Positions 1 through 7,915 of a stretch of DNA of 19,214 nt are shown here, piece after piece. The DNA is from Gemmatimonadota bacterium (lineage in GTDB: Bacteria; Gemmatimonadota; Gemmatimonadetes; Gemmatimonadales; Gemmatimonadaceae), in contig JARIET010000018.1 of assembly GCA_031127185.1 (NCBI GenBank), positions 1 to 19,214 on the forward strand. The letters are read 5' to 3'. The notes below the pieces were generated by a model. It had not been told where the DNA came from. It saw only the letters and a program-made list of their open reading frames with translations, and ran no database searches. Numbering within the stretch: position 1 is the stretch's first letter; every line of letters starts with the position of its first letter. A program made the position numbers and the translations under genes.

Positions 1-233
1 ACCTGGACGCCGCGCGCAACCTTCTCGACCGGGTCGGGTTCGTTGAACTTGCCGGACCGGTGTTGGCACGCGCGCTGGAGGCGTTTCCACAGCCGGTCCG
101 CACGCTCGACGCTTTGCATCTCGCGACAGCCGATTTTCTGCGAGGCCGCGCATCCCAGCTCACACTCGCCACCTACGACGAGCGCATGCGCGCCGCAGCC
201 CGGGCGCTCAAGATCCCTCTCGCGGAACTGTGA
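1..233 (+). CDS. vapC: VapC-type PIN-domain toxin, C-terminal part (truncated by window edge)
   Basis: The frame that ends at the TGA at 231-233 is open to the left edge and reads as the C-terminal 76 residues of a PIN-domain ribonuclease. It contains the family's RTLDALHLATA segment, which carries the third acidic metal ligand, and then LATYDERM, which carries the fourth acidic residue, followed by the usual short tail rich in Ala and ending KIPLAEL. PIN toxins of VapBC systems cleave RNA (often tRNA) and are held in check by a VapB antitoxin normally encoded just upstream; that gene and the first two acidic residues lie outside the window. It converges with the M55 peptidase gene 21 bases away. 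The family call is solid; which RNA it cuts cannot be told. Confidence 0.85.
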   Translation, partial: LDAARNLLDRVGFVELAGPVLARALEAFPQPVRTLDALHLATADFLRGRASQLTLATYDERMRAAARALKIPLAEL

Positions 234-254
234 TCTCGCAGCACCCACACTGAC

Positions 255-1160
255 CTATGGAGTCAGGTCGGCCCGGTACCCCGTCGCCACCTGAATGAAT
301 CGCGGAATCTCCAGGATATTCCGCCCCGTGAATCGCACGGTGTGCGCATCCACTCGCTCCACACCCGGGAGGTACGAAAGCATCTCGGCCGGCGTGTAGT
401 TCTTGTAGGTCAACTCGAGACGAACCGGGCCGGCGGGTTCCGAGTAGGTCCGCATCTCCCGCAGCCTGCTGATCGCGGTGCGCGCTTTATCGCGAATCAG
501 TGCCTGTGACGCCTCCGGCGTCATCACCGCGGCCGAATGAAAACCGATCGCGCGTTTCACGACCGCGCCTTCCACCGTCGGCGTGAGCGCACGCACTTCG
601 CCTACCGCCGCCTCATCGCCCGTGACCAGCGCCACCGGGACACCGAAGTAGCCGGCCACCGCAGCATTGAGCCCGGACTCGGCGCTGGCGCGTCCGTTGA
701 TCTTCACGGCTGCGAGCGTCGCGCTGGAAATCGTGTGCGCTCGCACGCCCTCCGGGTTCGTGGTCGCGGAGTGATAGCCGATGAAGAAGACAGCGGAGAA
801 CGTGGAATCGATTCCCTCCATCATGCTCAGCGGACGCGGCGAGCCACGGATGATTGTTACGTCGCGCGGGAATCGGTCAATGAGCAGATTCTGCATGTTG
901 CCGTGCGAATCGGCGATCACGAACTGCGACGCTCCCGCCTGCCTCGCGCCTTCGATCGCGGCGAGCGCTTCCGCCGTCATGAACTCCCGGAACCGATTGT
1001 ACTCAAATCCTGTGGGCCCGAGCTGCTGGTCGGTGACTACGCCACCGATCCCTTCCATATCTACCGAAATGAAGACCTTGACCGGACGCTGTGCGTCGGC
1101 CGTTGCCGAGACAGCCAAAAGGCCGAAAGTCAGTATGGCGGCGCGGCAAAAGTGCGTCAT
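255..1160 (-). CDS. Secreted M55-family D-aminopeptidase (DppA-like)
   Basis: The protein (301 residues from the chosen start) matches the M55 / DppA family along its length. DppA enzymes are zinc aminopeptidases that release D-amino acids from short peptides. The expected metal and catalytic residues are all visible: D34 and E36 in SVDMEG, H86 in ADSHGNM, H130 in GYH, the probable nucleophile H142 in RAHTIS, and E161 in ASAESGLNA. Residues 1-23 form a Sec signal peptide ending ADA-Q, so unlike the cytoplasmic Bacillus enzyme this one acts in the periplasm or outside. I chose ATG 1160 because it gives a compact signal peptide. A TTG at 1200-1202 would add 14 residues and has a good AGGGAGG five bases upstream, so it is a real alternative. 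The gene is divergent from the SPFH operon. Confidence 0.9.
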   Translation of the reverse strand: MTHFCRAAILTFGLLAVSATADAQRPVKVFISVDMEGIGGVVTDQQLGPTGFEYNRFREFMTAEALAAIEGARQAGASQFVIADSHGNMQNLLIDRFPRDVTIIRGSPRPLSMMEGIDSTFSAVFFIGYHSATTNPEGVRAHTISSATLAAVKINGRASAESGLNAAVAGYFGVPVALVTGDEAAVGEVRALTPTVEGAVVKRAIGFHSAAVMTPEASQALIRDKARTAISRLREMRTYSEPAGPVRLELTYKNYTPAEMLSYLPGVERVDAHTVRFTGRNILEIPRFIQVATGYRADLTP

Positions 1161-1213
1161 TGAACTTGGGTCCGGTTTGGGGAAGCCTAAAGCTGGCAGC
1201 AACTTAGCCTCCC

Positions 1214-1242
1214 TTGACAGGTGAATATCAAAGTGATATCAT
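1214..1242 (+). promoter_or_regulatory. Sigma-70 type promoter of the SPFH operon
   Basis: A perfect -35 hexamer TTGACA (1214-1219) is followed after exactly 17 bases by TATCAT (1237-1242), one mismatch from the -10 consensus. Transcription should begin near 1249, giving a leader of about 23 bases before the ATG at 1272. The promoter lies in a clearly AT-richer patch of an otherwise GC-rich window. It overlaps a GTG at 1221 that opens the longest frame, so that GTG cannot be the start codon of this transcript. Confidence 0.8.
1225..1239. promoter_or_regulatory. Inverted repeat inside the SPFH promoter (candidate operator)
   Basis: ATATCA-AAG-TGATAT is a perfect 6-bp inverted repeat with a 3-base centre. 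It sits between the -35 and -10 boxes and runs into the -10, where a bound repressor would block RNA polymerase. The second arm is part of TGATATCA (1234-1241), itself a palindrome. A ribbon-helix-helix protein is encoded by the second gene of the operon, so autoregulation is a reasonable inference, though no binding evidence is available here. Confidence 0.5.
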
Positions 1243-1259
1243 ATTGCTACCACCCTGAC

Positions 1260-1263
1260 AGGA
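1260..1263 (+). promoter_or_regulatory. Ribosome binding site fixing the SPFH start
   Basis: AGGA lies eight bases before the ATG at 1272-1274. Together with the promoter at 1214-1242, this supports initiation at 1272 rather than at the in-frame GTG at 1221. Confidence 0.65.
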
Positions 1264-1271
1264 CCTCTGAC

Positions 1272-2141
1272 ATGTTTCGCGAAAACCAGTACAACGCCTC
1301 CAGCGGCCTTCCGGCCCTTCTTTTTTTCATCGTGTTGATGGCCGGGGCAGTCGCCTTGCTCATCAAGGGCGGTAGCAGCGCCCAGCCGGCAATGGCTATC
1401 GCGGGCGTGCTCGTGTTGCTTATCGCGGGCATCGCCCTCGGCGGCTTGTTCATCGTCAACCCCGGCGATGCCAAGGCCCTGATACTCTTTGGCGACTACA
1501 AAGGCACAGTGAAGATGGCGGGGTTCTGGTTTGCAAATCCGTTTCTCACCAAGAAGCGGATTTCCCTTCGCGTGCGGAACTTTGAGACGTCGAAGCTCAA
1601 GGTGAATGACCACCGCGCCAACCCCATCGAGATCGGGGCAATCGTGGTCTGGAAGGTCGTCGAGACGGCCGAGGCGCTCTTTGAGGTGGACGACTATGAG
1701 AAATACGTGGCGGTGCAGAGCGAAAGCGCCGTCCGCGCCGTTGCGACCTCATACCCCTACGACTCGCACTCCGAAAGCGAAGTCTCGCTCTCAACCCATA
1801 TGACCGAAGTGTCCAAGGCGCTGCAGGTTGCGCTGGCGGAGCGGCTCGCGCGGGCCGGCGTGGAGATCGTTGAGGCGCGCATCTCACACCTGGCCTACGC
1901 CCCGGAAATCGCCCAGGCCATGCTGCGCCGTCAGCAGGCGACAGCGATTGTCGCGGCGCGGTTCAAGATTGTCGAGGGTGCGGTCGGGATGGTCGAGAAC
2001 GCACTCGAGCTGCTCTCGCACAAGAAGATTGTTACGCTCGATGAAGAGCGAAAGGCACAGATGGTCAGCAATCTTCTCGTGGTGCTCTGCTCGGAGCGGG
2101 ATGCGAGCCCCGTCGTCAACGCCGGTTCGATCCACCAGTAG
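1272..2141 (+). CDS. SPFH/Band-7 domain membrane protein
   Basis: This 289-residue protein has two hydrophobic segments near the N-terminus (about residues 13-32 and 40-62), followed directly by an SPFH (stomatin/prohibitin/flotillin/HflK) domain. The entry to that domain, [19 protein letters not shown], is typical, and the stretch with [22 protein letters not shown] and the later helix with [35 protein letters not shown] are the hallmark second half. SPFH proteins oligomerise into membrane-bound cages and scaffold membrane microdomains or proteases. The start at 1272 is set by a strong promoter and SD; the longer GTG frame overlaps the promoter itself. It is the first gene of a three-gene unit with a small DNA-binding protein and a hydrolase. 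The family call is firm, the cellular role unknown. Confidence 0.93.
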   Translation: MFRENQYNASSGLPALLFFIVLMAGAVALLIKGGSSAQPAMAIAGVLVLLIAGIALGGLFIVNPGDAKALILFGDYKGTVKMAGFWFANPFLTKKRISLRVRNFETSKLKVNDHRANPIEIGAIVVWKVVETAEALFEVDDYEKYVAVQSESAVRAVATSYPYDSHSESEVSLSTHMTEVSKALQVALAERLARAGVEIVEARISHLAYAPEIAQAMLRRQQATAIVAARFKIVEGAVGMVENALELLSHKKIVTLDEERKAQMVSNLLVVLCSERDASPVVNAGSIHQ

Positions 2142-2178
2142 CGCCGGGCAGATGTTCACTCGCATCGATCCCTGACCC

Positions 2179-2364
2179 GTGTCAGCCGAGCGCAAGAGTT
2201 TTCTCATTCGCGTTGACCCAGCGCTTCTGGATGCCGTGCAGCGCTGGGCCAACGACGATCTGCGCTCGCTGAACGCGCACATTGAATACCTGCTTCGCGA
2301 TGCACTGCGTCGCGCCGGGCGACTGCCGAAGGTGGCAGAACGCTCGAAGACAACCGAGGAGTAA
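2179..2364 (+). CDS. Arc-like ribbon-helix-helix DNA-binding protein
   Basis: This 61-residue protein starts at GTG 2179, 37 bases after the SPFH stop. It has the ribbon-helix-helix layout: a short beta strand (KSFLIRVDPALLDAV), a first helix (QRWANDDLRSLN) and a second helix (AHIEYLLRDALRRAG). Such proteins dimerise and insert paired strands into the major groove of small inverted repeats. Small Arc-family proteins of this type are commonly found beside SPFH genes, and annotation pipelines often label them HicB-like antitoxins, but I see no partner toxin here. No clear SD precedes the GTG. Its target may be the inverted repeat at 1225-1239 (inference). Confidence 0.85.
   Translation: MSAERKSFLIRVDPALLDAVQRWANDDLRSLNAHIEYLLRDALRRAGRLPKVAERSKTTEE
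2356..2361 (+). promoter_or_regulatory. Strong ribosome binding site for the hydrolase, inside the end of the RHH gene
   Basis: GAGGAG covers the last two sense codons of the RHH gene and is eight bases from the ATG at 2370. It supports that ATG rather than the internal ATG at 2472, which has no comparable site, and suggests translational coupling with the RHH gene. Confidence 0.7.
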
Positions 2365-2369
2365 TTCCG

Positions 2370-4121
2370 ATGGTGTTTGTGCCCATAGTGCCCCAGCCGA
2401 CGCAACGGACGCCGGAGCAGGTTGCTGCCGACGCGGTTGCGAGAGCAGAAAGGGTTGGCGAGCCCGACCCGATGGCCGCTGAAAGTTCGACGCCGATCGC
2501 GCTCGCCGTCCTGGCATCGTTGACGGCGATCGCGGCCATCGCCGGCCTGCTCATCGCATTCACCGGCACGGCGCGCGCGCAGGGCGCTCCGTCGCCGCAG
2601 GCGACATTCCTGTTTATCAAAGGCAGCGACACGATTGGCGTGGAGCGCGCCAACCGAAGTCGCGAGAGCACCTCCGGCACCATCGTGGCCCGCGGCGCGG
2701 GACGAATCACGTACACATCGGCGCGTTCTGCGACTGGGGGGCCCGCGGCGTTCAGTCTTCGCGCCTACGGTCCTGGTGCACCGGACGACGCCCCTGCCCT
2801 CCAGACCGGCACAATCGATGTTGGCGTGGATAGCGTGGTGATGGACGTCGTCGCCGGCGGTTCCCCGATGCGGTTTGCCAAGGCGGCATCAGGCCGTCCG
2901 CTTCCGTTGATGAACCTGAGTGCGGCGCTGATGGAGCCCATCATCGCGCGCGCGCGCGGCACGGGCCAGAATCCCGCAACGACGCCAGTGTTTCTGGTCC
3001 AGGGTACCGGCGTGGTCTACGAAGCAACGGTGCGCTTTGGCGCGGCCGACAGCGTGTCGTTCACCGTTGGTGGACTCGAAACCAGGTTGCGCATGGATCG
3101 CGACGGCCAGATCACCGGCGGTACGATTCCGGCGCAGAACGTCAACATCGTGCTTGTGACGGGCGCAGCCGCGCGGACGATCTCCATTGGGCGACCGGAC
3201 TACTCGGCACCAGCCAGCGCACCGTACACGGCGGAAGAAGTCTCCGTGCCCACCCGTGCCGGACATTCCCTTTCCGGTACACTGACGATGCCACGTGGCG
3301 CTGCGACTCGCGTGCCAGCCGTGGTCACGATCACCGGCTCCGGGCAGCAAGATCGTGACGAAGCGATCAGCACCGTCACCGGCTACCGACCCTTCCGTCA
3401 GTTGGCGGACACGCTGGGTCGGCGCGGCATCGCCGTGCTTCGGCTCGACGATCGCGGTATCAATGGCAGCGGCGGCGACGTCGCCAATGCCACGAGCGCC
3501 GATTTTGCCGATGATATCCGTGCTGCCGTGACGTTTCTCCGCTCGCGCGCCAATATCGACCCCGAGCGCATTGCCCTTTACGGCCACAGCGAGGGCGGAA
3601 TGATTGCCCCGATGGTCGCGGCAACCGACAGCAAGCTGTCCGGCATCGTTCTCGCCGCAGGCCCGGCGTACACCGGCCGCAAGATCCTCGACTTTCAGCT
3701 GCGCAACCTCGTCATGGGCAACTCTGCGATTCCCGCTGCCAGCAAGGACTCGGCGGTGAAGGCAAGCTTCGCGCAGTGGGATTCGACCGCAGGGAAGGCG
3801 CCGTGGATGAAGTTCTTCCTCGACTACGATCCGCTCGTCACGCTCCGTCGCGTCAAGGTTCCGGTATTGATCGCGCAGGGCGGCACGGATCAGCAGGTCA
3901 CGCCGGAACAGGCGCCAATCATCGAGCGGACACTGCGCGAATCAGGCAACCGCCAGGTGACGACAAAGGTCTTCGCGGACCGCAATCACCTGTTCCTCGA
4001 TGACCCGATCGGCTTTCCCGGCGACTACGCCAAACTCAGGAATCCGCGGATCGGCGCCGACGTGATGGGGCCGGTCGTGGAGTGGCTCGCGACTGTACTT
4101 CGCGCGCCGCGCCTGCCGTAG
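2370..4121 (+). CDS. Membrane-anchored or exported alpha/beta hydrolase
   Basis: This is a 583-residue protein. From about residue 286 it is an alpha/beta hydrolase of the S9/dienelactone-like kind, with nucleophile elbow GHSEGG (S407), acid D507 in GGTDQQVTP and H540 in DRNHLFL; the preceding DDRGINGSGG loop is also typical. Residues 71-285 form a separate, strand-rich N-terminal domain I cannot name. A hydrophobic stretch at about 42-64 followed by ARA-QG looks like a signal peptide or anchor, but it comes after an unusual 41-residue polar leader. The SD at 2356-2361 favours this long form; ATG 2472 would give a conventional 36-residue signal peptide. It is five bases after the RHH gene, so probably the third gene of the SPFH operon. 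Substrate unknown; esterase or peptidase are both possible. Its 3' end overlaps the convergent regulator gene by 86 bases. Confidence 0.88.
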   Translation: MVFVPIVPQPTQRTPEQVAADAVARAERVGEPDPMAAESSTPIALAVLASLTAIAAIAGLLIAFTGTARAQGAPSPQATFLFIKGSDTIGVERANRSRESTSGTIVARGAGRITYTSARSATGGPAAFSLRAYGPGAPDDAPALQTGTIDVGVDSVVMDVVAGGSPMRFAKAASGRPLPLMNLSAALMEPIIARARGTGQNPATTPVFLVQGTGVVYEATVRFGAADSVSFTVGGLETRLRMDRDGQITGGTIPAQNVNIVLVTGAAARTISIGRPDYSAPASAPYTAEEVSVPTRAGHSLSGTLTMPRGAATRVPAVVTITGSGQQDRDEAISTVTGYRPFRQLADTLGRRGIAVLRLDDRGINGSGGDVANATSADFADDIRAAVTFLRSRANIDPERIALYGHSEGGMIAPMVAATDSKLSGIVLAAGPAYTGRKILDFQLRNLVMGNSAIPAASKDSAVKASFAQWDSTAGKAPWMKFFLDYDPLVTLRRVKVPVLIAQGGTDQQVTPEQAPIIERTLRESGNRQVTTKVFADRNHLFLDDPIGFPGDYAKLRNPRIGADVMGPVVEWLATVLRAPRLP

Positions 4122-4821
4122 CAAGCTCGACGCGGACGTTCGATGCCGCGCCGGGCGAGACGGTCTGCCGTTCGCGCCCTACAGTCAACACGATGGCACC
4201 GTCAAACGGCTCGCGCGATTCCACGCGCACCCGTGCCCCCGGCTTGATTCCCCGCTCCGCCAGATAGCGCAGCAGCGACGGATCGCGATCGCCCATCCCT
4301 GCGACACGCGCGTTCGCACCGACGGTCAGGGTGGCCAGGCTCTCCAGTTCGCGTTCGTCAATCTTGCCATCGGCGGTGGGAATTGGCGCACCGTGCGGAT
4401 CCACGGTGGGGTTGCCGAGCACATCGGCCATCTTCGCGATCAACTCCGGGCTCGCGGCGTGCTCGAGTCGTTCCGCCTCATCGTGGACGTCGTCCCAGGC
4501 GAATCCAAGCCGGGAGACGAGGTAGCTCTCAATCACGCGGTGCCGGCGAATGAGCTGCAGCGCCATGGTGCGTCCGCTCGCGGTCAGCCGCGTGCCGTGA
4601 TAGCGCTCCGTGGTCACCAGTCCGAGCCGCGCGAGCCGCTGCAGCATGCCCGTTACGCTCGCTGCGGCGATGCCCAGACGCTCCGCAATGGCGTTCGTTC
4701 CCACGGGCGTGTCGGCAGACGCGTCGCCCGCACGGCCGAGTTCGTACACGGCCTTGAGGTAGTCCTCGGCCTGTCCCGTCAGCTCCCTCGACGGCGCCTT
4801 TGCGTCGTCCGCCCTCGTCAC
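4036..4821 (-). CDS. mntR: DtxR/MntR-family metal-dependent repressor
   Basis: The protein (261 residues) has an N-terminal winged helix (about 14-85, recognition helix in IAAASVTGMLQRL), the metal-binding dimerisation domain (about 86-160) and a C-terminal SH3/FeoA-like domain (about 165-235) that the short Bacillus MntR lacks. Aligning by eye, D20 (AEDY) sits where Mn-specific MntR has D8, and E117, E120 and H121 match MntR E99, E102 and H103; H94 is also kept. The MntR E11 position is K23, so the second metal site may differ. Mn or Fe as corepressor is inferred from these residues and from mntH in the same operon. It starts at GTG 4821, overlapping the UspA stop as GTGA, so it is translationally coupled and last in the operon. 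The basic tail (PSRRRRSADS) extends under the hydrolase gene. Confidence 0.88.
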   Translation of the reverse strand: MTRADDAKAPSRELTGQAEDYLKAVYELGRAGDASADTPVGTNAIAERLGIAAASVTGMLQRLARLGLVTTERYHGTRLTASGRTMALQLIRRHRVIESYLVSRLGFAWDDVHDEAERLEHAASPELIAKMADVLGNPTVDPHGAPIPTADGKIDERELESLATLTVGANARVAGMGDRDPSLLRYLAERGIKPGARVRVESREPFDGAIVLTVGRERQTVSPGAASNVRVELATAGAAREVQSRATPRPAPSRRRRSADS

Positions 4822-5282
4822 GCCGACGTTGCTCCGGAAGCGGTGTTCGAGCCCGCGGCAGGCGGCTGACGGACCATCAACACCGGGACCAGCGTTCGAT
4901 GCCTGACCTCCTCGGCGACACTGCCAAACAGAAAGTCCTTCAGCCAGCGATGCCCGTGCGTGCCCATCGCGATCAGGTCACAGCCTTCGCGGTCAGCGGC
5001 TGCAGTGATCTCGGCGGTGGGGTCGCCGCTCGCCAGCACTGCGTCCACCTGCAGCCCCTCGCCATTCAGCCGAGCGGCCGTGGCCTCGAGGTACTCGCGG
5101 TCCTTCTTCATCTCTTCCGACTCGCGGAGCTTGAGCTGCTGCATGTTGCGGGCGGCAAAGCCGTCGGCCACGTGAATCAACACAAGACTCGCGTTGTCAT
5201 GGCGCGCGAGCTGGGTCACGTGGTCGAGGATGGCCCTGTCGGTGACCGTGTTCTCAAGGGGCACAAGGATGCGCTTGTACAT
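4818..5282 (-). CDS. Universal stress protein (UspA family)
   Basis: This 154-residue cytoplasmic protein begins MYKRILVPLEN, the standard first strand of a Usp domain, and ends with the ATP-binding signature G-x2-G-x9-G-S: G107, G110 and G120-S121 in the segment GTHGHRWLKDFLFGS. It is therefore predicted to be the ATP-binding type. A longer frame to 5333 exists but the extra 17 residues do not belong to the family. The ATG at 5282 is seven bases after the mntH stop and the gene ends in a GTGA overlap with the metalloregulator. Usp proteins fused or linked to transporters often adjust them to stress or energy state; regulation of the NRAMP transporter is a possible role. Confidence 0.92.
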   Translation of the reverse strand: MYKRILVPLENTVTDRAILDHVTQLARHDNASLVLIHVADGFAARNMQQLKLRESEEMKKDREYLEATAARLNGEGLQVDAVLASGDPTAEITAAADREGCDLIAMGTHGHRWLKDFLFGSVAEEVRHRTLVPVLMVRQPPAAGSNTASGATSA

Positions 5283-5289
5283 GGTTTGG

Positions 5290-6681
5290 TTAGGCCAACC
5301 ACCCTGAGAAAGTTTGGAACAACAGCCACGCATTCAGCGAACCGATCACAAGTGCTACCGTCCACGCGAGGAACTTGAGCCAGGTGGGGTTCACGAACTC
5401 CCCCATTTTGGCACGATCCGAGGTGAATTGCACGAGGGGGAACACGGCGAACGAGAGTTGGAGCGAGAGGATCACCTGTGAAAGCACCAGCAGGCGCGCC
5501 GTGCCACTCTCCCCGTAGATCACCGAAACGATCACTGCCGGAACGATGGCGATCGCGCGCGTGATGAGCCGGCGCATCCACGGCCGGAGCCGGATGTCGA
5601 GGAACCCTTCCATCACGATCTGCCCGGCCAGCGTGCTCGTCAGCGTTGAACTCTGGCCGCTGGCGAGCAGCGCCAGCGCAAAAACGGTGCTGGCACCCGC
5701 AACACCGAGGAGGGGCGTCAGCAGTTCGTAGGCCTGGTGGATTTCGGCGACTTCCGTGTTGCCCGACTTGAAGAACGTGGCTGCGGCCACGATGAGAATC
5801 GACGCATTGATGAACAGCGCGAACGAGAGCGCGATGGTCGAGTCCACAAAGGCGTACTTCACCGCCTCCTTCTTTCCGGCTGGCGTTTCGTCATACTTGC
5901 GGGTCTGCACAATTGACGAGTGCAGGTAGAGGTTGTGCGGCATCACGGTGGCCCCGAGAATGCCGATGGCGAGGTACAGTTTCTCCGGATCGCTGATGAT
6001 GGAGGTGGTCGGAATGAACCCGCTCATCACTGCGGCGAACTCCGGCTTGGCGATAATGATCTCAAACAGGAAGCAGGTACCGATCGTGGCCACGAGGGTG
6101 ATGACCACGGCTTCGAGTATCCGGAACCCGCGATTCTGCAGCATCAGCACCAGCATCACATCGGCGGCCGTGATGATGATGCCCCAGGTCAGCGGGATGC
6201 CGAAGAGCAGGTTCAGGGCGATGGCCGACCCGATGACCTCAGCCAAGTCGCAGGCCGCGATCGCGATTTCGCAGAGCACCCAGAGGCCAAACGACACCGG
6301 GCGCGAGTAGTGGTCGCGGCAGGCCTGGGCGAGGTCACGCCCCGTGACAATCCCCAGCTTGGAGGCCAGTCCCTGGAGCAGGACAGCCATCAGGTTGGAG
6401 AGCAGGATCACCGAGAGCAGCGCGTACCCGAAGCGCGATCCGCCCGCGAGATCGGTGGCCCAGTTGCCGGGGTCCATGTAGCCGACGGCCACGAGGTAGC
6501 CGGGCCCGGCAAAGGCAAACACTTTCCGCCACCAGCTGGCGTGGTTGACCTTGATGCTGCGGTACGACTCGGAGAGCGATGGCGCAATGCGTGCGTAGCG
6601 CCATCCCGATCCGGGCGCAGCCGGGGCCGGCGTAGTCGTCGGAGTCGCCGGACTTGTGTTCGGGTTCAGGTCGTTCGTCAT
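5290..6681 (-). CDS. mntH: NRAMP-family divalent metal (Mn2+/Fe2+) transporter
   Basis: This 463-residue inner-membrane protein belongs to the NRAMP family, which brings Mn2+ or Fe2+ into the cytoplasm with protons. The two unwound-helix metal motifs are intact: DPGN at 70-73 (TM1) and MPHN at 247-250 (TM6), together with the DLAEVIGSA segment of TM3. About eleven hydrophobic segments can be counted, the usual number. Residues 1-45 form a polar Pro/Thr-rich N-terminal extension. ATG 6681 begins one base after the porin stop; a longer upstream frame (to 6768) lies inside the porin gene and was rejected. It is followed by UspA and a MntR-type regulator, which supports manganese or ferrous iron as cargo. 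Confidence 0.95.
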   Translation of the reverse strand: MTNDLNPNTSPATPTTTPAPAAPGSGWRYARIAPSLSESYRSIKVNHASWWRKVFAFAGPGYLVAVGYMDPGNWATDLAGGSRFGYALLSVILLSNLMAVLLQGLASKLGIVTGRDLAQACRDHYSRPVSFGLWVLCEIAIAACDLAEVIGSAIALNLLFGIPLTWGIIITAADVMLVLMLQNRGFRILEAVVITLVATIGTCFLFEIIIAKPEFAAVMSGFIPTTSIISDPEKLYLAIGILGATVMPHNLYLHSSIVQTRKYDETPAGKKEAVKYAFVDSTIALSFALFINASILIVAAATFFKSGNTEVAEIHQAYELLTPLLGVAGASTVFALALLASGQSSTLTSTLAGQIVMEGFLDIRLRPWMRRLITRAIAIVPAVIVSVIYGESGTARLLVLSQVILSLQLSFAVFPLVQFTSDRAKMGEFVNPTWLKFLAWTVALVIGSLNAWLLFQTFSGWLA

Positions 6682-6682
6682 C

Positions 6683-7915
6683 TCAGAAGTACGTCGCGAG
6701 CGAAACCAGGAAGGCAGCGCGCTCACTGGCGTTGTTGAACGCGTCGCGGGTGCGACCGCGCACGACATCGAACTTGACCACCGACTCTCGGGTCGGACGG
6801 AAGTTCACGCCCAGCGTCCACTGCGCGTGGCTGTCGCCTGGGAGCGAGCTATCGAAGTCCACTCCGTCCCAACGAACCTTGGCAGCGAAGATCGAGTTTG
6901 AAAGCGTGCGCACCAGCCCGCGACCGAACTCACGAGTCGCTTCGACATATGCGCCGCGCTGCCGCGATGCGTAGATGCCCACCAGACCGGCAGGCACCTG
7001 CACCGACGCCATTGCAGCTTCACCCTGCAGGCGGATGCCGGCGGCGCTCGCATCAAAGTCCACAACCGTGATCGTGGCGTTGCGTCGCTCGTCCACGTCG
7101 ACGCCCTCGATCTTGAAGACGTTGTACGCACCGCGGTGCGCGGAGAGGCCAAGCTCAAAGGCCTGACGCGGGCTCCAGGCCAGGCGGCCGACGAAGGCCG
7201 GCGACGCGTTGTTGTCCTCGTGGTTCCCCCGGCCGAGCGGAATCCGCGTTCCGTCCTCGGATGCCGTGATCAGTCCGTCGTGAAATCCGTTTGTTGCGTA
7301 GAGCTCATAGGTCAGCCGTCCGCCCTTCCCGGCGCGAAGCTGCCCAAGTGCACCGAAGCCGGGCTCAGAAAGCGCGACGCCGATCAGTTCCGTGCTCACC
7401 AGCGGACGGTCGGTGAACTCGTTGAGCGGGCTGTCGTGCGAGAGGTTGAACCGCCCAAGCGGCGAGAGGATCATCCCGCCGCGCAGGGCGAGCGCCGGGT
7501 GAATGCGCAGGTCAATCGCGGCAAACTCGAGCTTGATCTCCTCGCCACCCTCCTCAAACTCCAGCTCCGACGCAAACCGCACCACGTCGCTCACGCGCGC
7601 GCTGGCGAAGAGGTTGAAGCGCTTGGCCACGAAGCCCGACTCCTCGGTCGCGCCGTCGGCGCGCTCGTGTCGCGCATGCGCCTCGGCGTAGCCGCCAAAT
7701 GCCGTGCGTGAACCGAGCCTGTTCTCGAACGGCTTGTCGTACACGCCACCGCGGACGAAGGGGCGTTCCACGCGACTCGTGTCGCCGCGCGTGGTGTCGC
7801 GTTGTTGCGCCGCTGCTGCGCTGGGCGCCGCCAGATGCAGTGCGACGAGAGTGGCGGCCACCCCCGCCAACACTCCGCCAACGAGGAGTCGGAGTCGTGC
7901 ACGGGGCGGCATCAT
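6683..7915 (-). CDS. Outer-membrane beta-barrel porin
   Basis: This 410-residue protein has a Sec signal peptide (about 1-36, ending SAAAA-QQ). The rest is made of alternating short strands and loops such as [35 protein letters not shown] and [10 protein letters not shown], and it ends LVSLATYF, with the C-terminal aromatic residue recognised by the BAM machinery. The strand lay-out and the [26 protein letters not shown] stretch recall phosphate-selective-like porins, but I cannot assign a substrate. Its ATG overlaps the Rieske stop as ATGA, and its stop is one base before mntH. Being placed between the Rieske and NRAMP genes, it probably admits the metal or ligand that the inner-membrane transporter uses (inference). 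Confidence 0.88.
   Translation of the reverse strand: MMPPRARLRLLVGGVLAGVAATLVALHLAAPSAAAAQQRDTTRGDTSRVERPFVRGGVYDKPFENRLGSRTAFGGYAEAHARHERADGATEESGFVAKRFNLFASARVSDVVRFASELEFEEGGEEIKLEFAAIDLRIHPALALRGGMILSPLGRFNLSHDSPLNEFTDRPLVSTELIGVALSEPGFGALGQLRAGKGGRLTYELYATNGFHDGLITASEDGTRIPLGRGNHEDNNASPAFVGRLAWSPRQAFELGLSAHRGAYNVFKIEGVDVDERRNATITVVDFDASAAGIRLQGEAAMASVQVPAGLVGIYASRQRGAYVEATREFGRGLVRTLSNSIFAAKVRWDGVDFDSSLPGDSHAQWTLGVNFRPTRESVVKFDVVRGRTRDAFNNASERAAFLVSLATYF

Noticed and set aside
537..1163. Plus-strand open frame of 208 residues opposite the M55 peptidase
   Set aside because: Arg/His-rich antisense frame; the minus strand has all the M55 active-site residues.
1221..1271. GTG 1221 as the start of the SPFH protein (17 extra residues)
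   Set aside because: The GTG lies between the -35 and -10 of a near-consensus promoter, so it would not be transcribed from it. The ATG at 1272 has an AGGA eight bases upstream and begins a normal family N-terminus.
2179..2364. The RHH gene as antitoxin of a toxin-antitoxin pair
   Set aside because: Its neighbours are an SPFH protein and a large hydrolase; no small toxin gene lies next to it. The VapC fragment at the left edge is on the far side of another gene.
5920..6738. Plus-strand open frame of 272 residues opposite mntH
   Set aside because: It is antisense to the well-conserved NRAMP gene and shows only low-complexity charged sequence, with no family signature.
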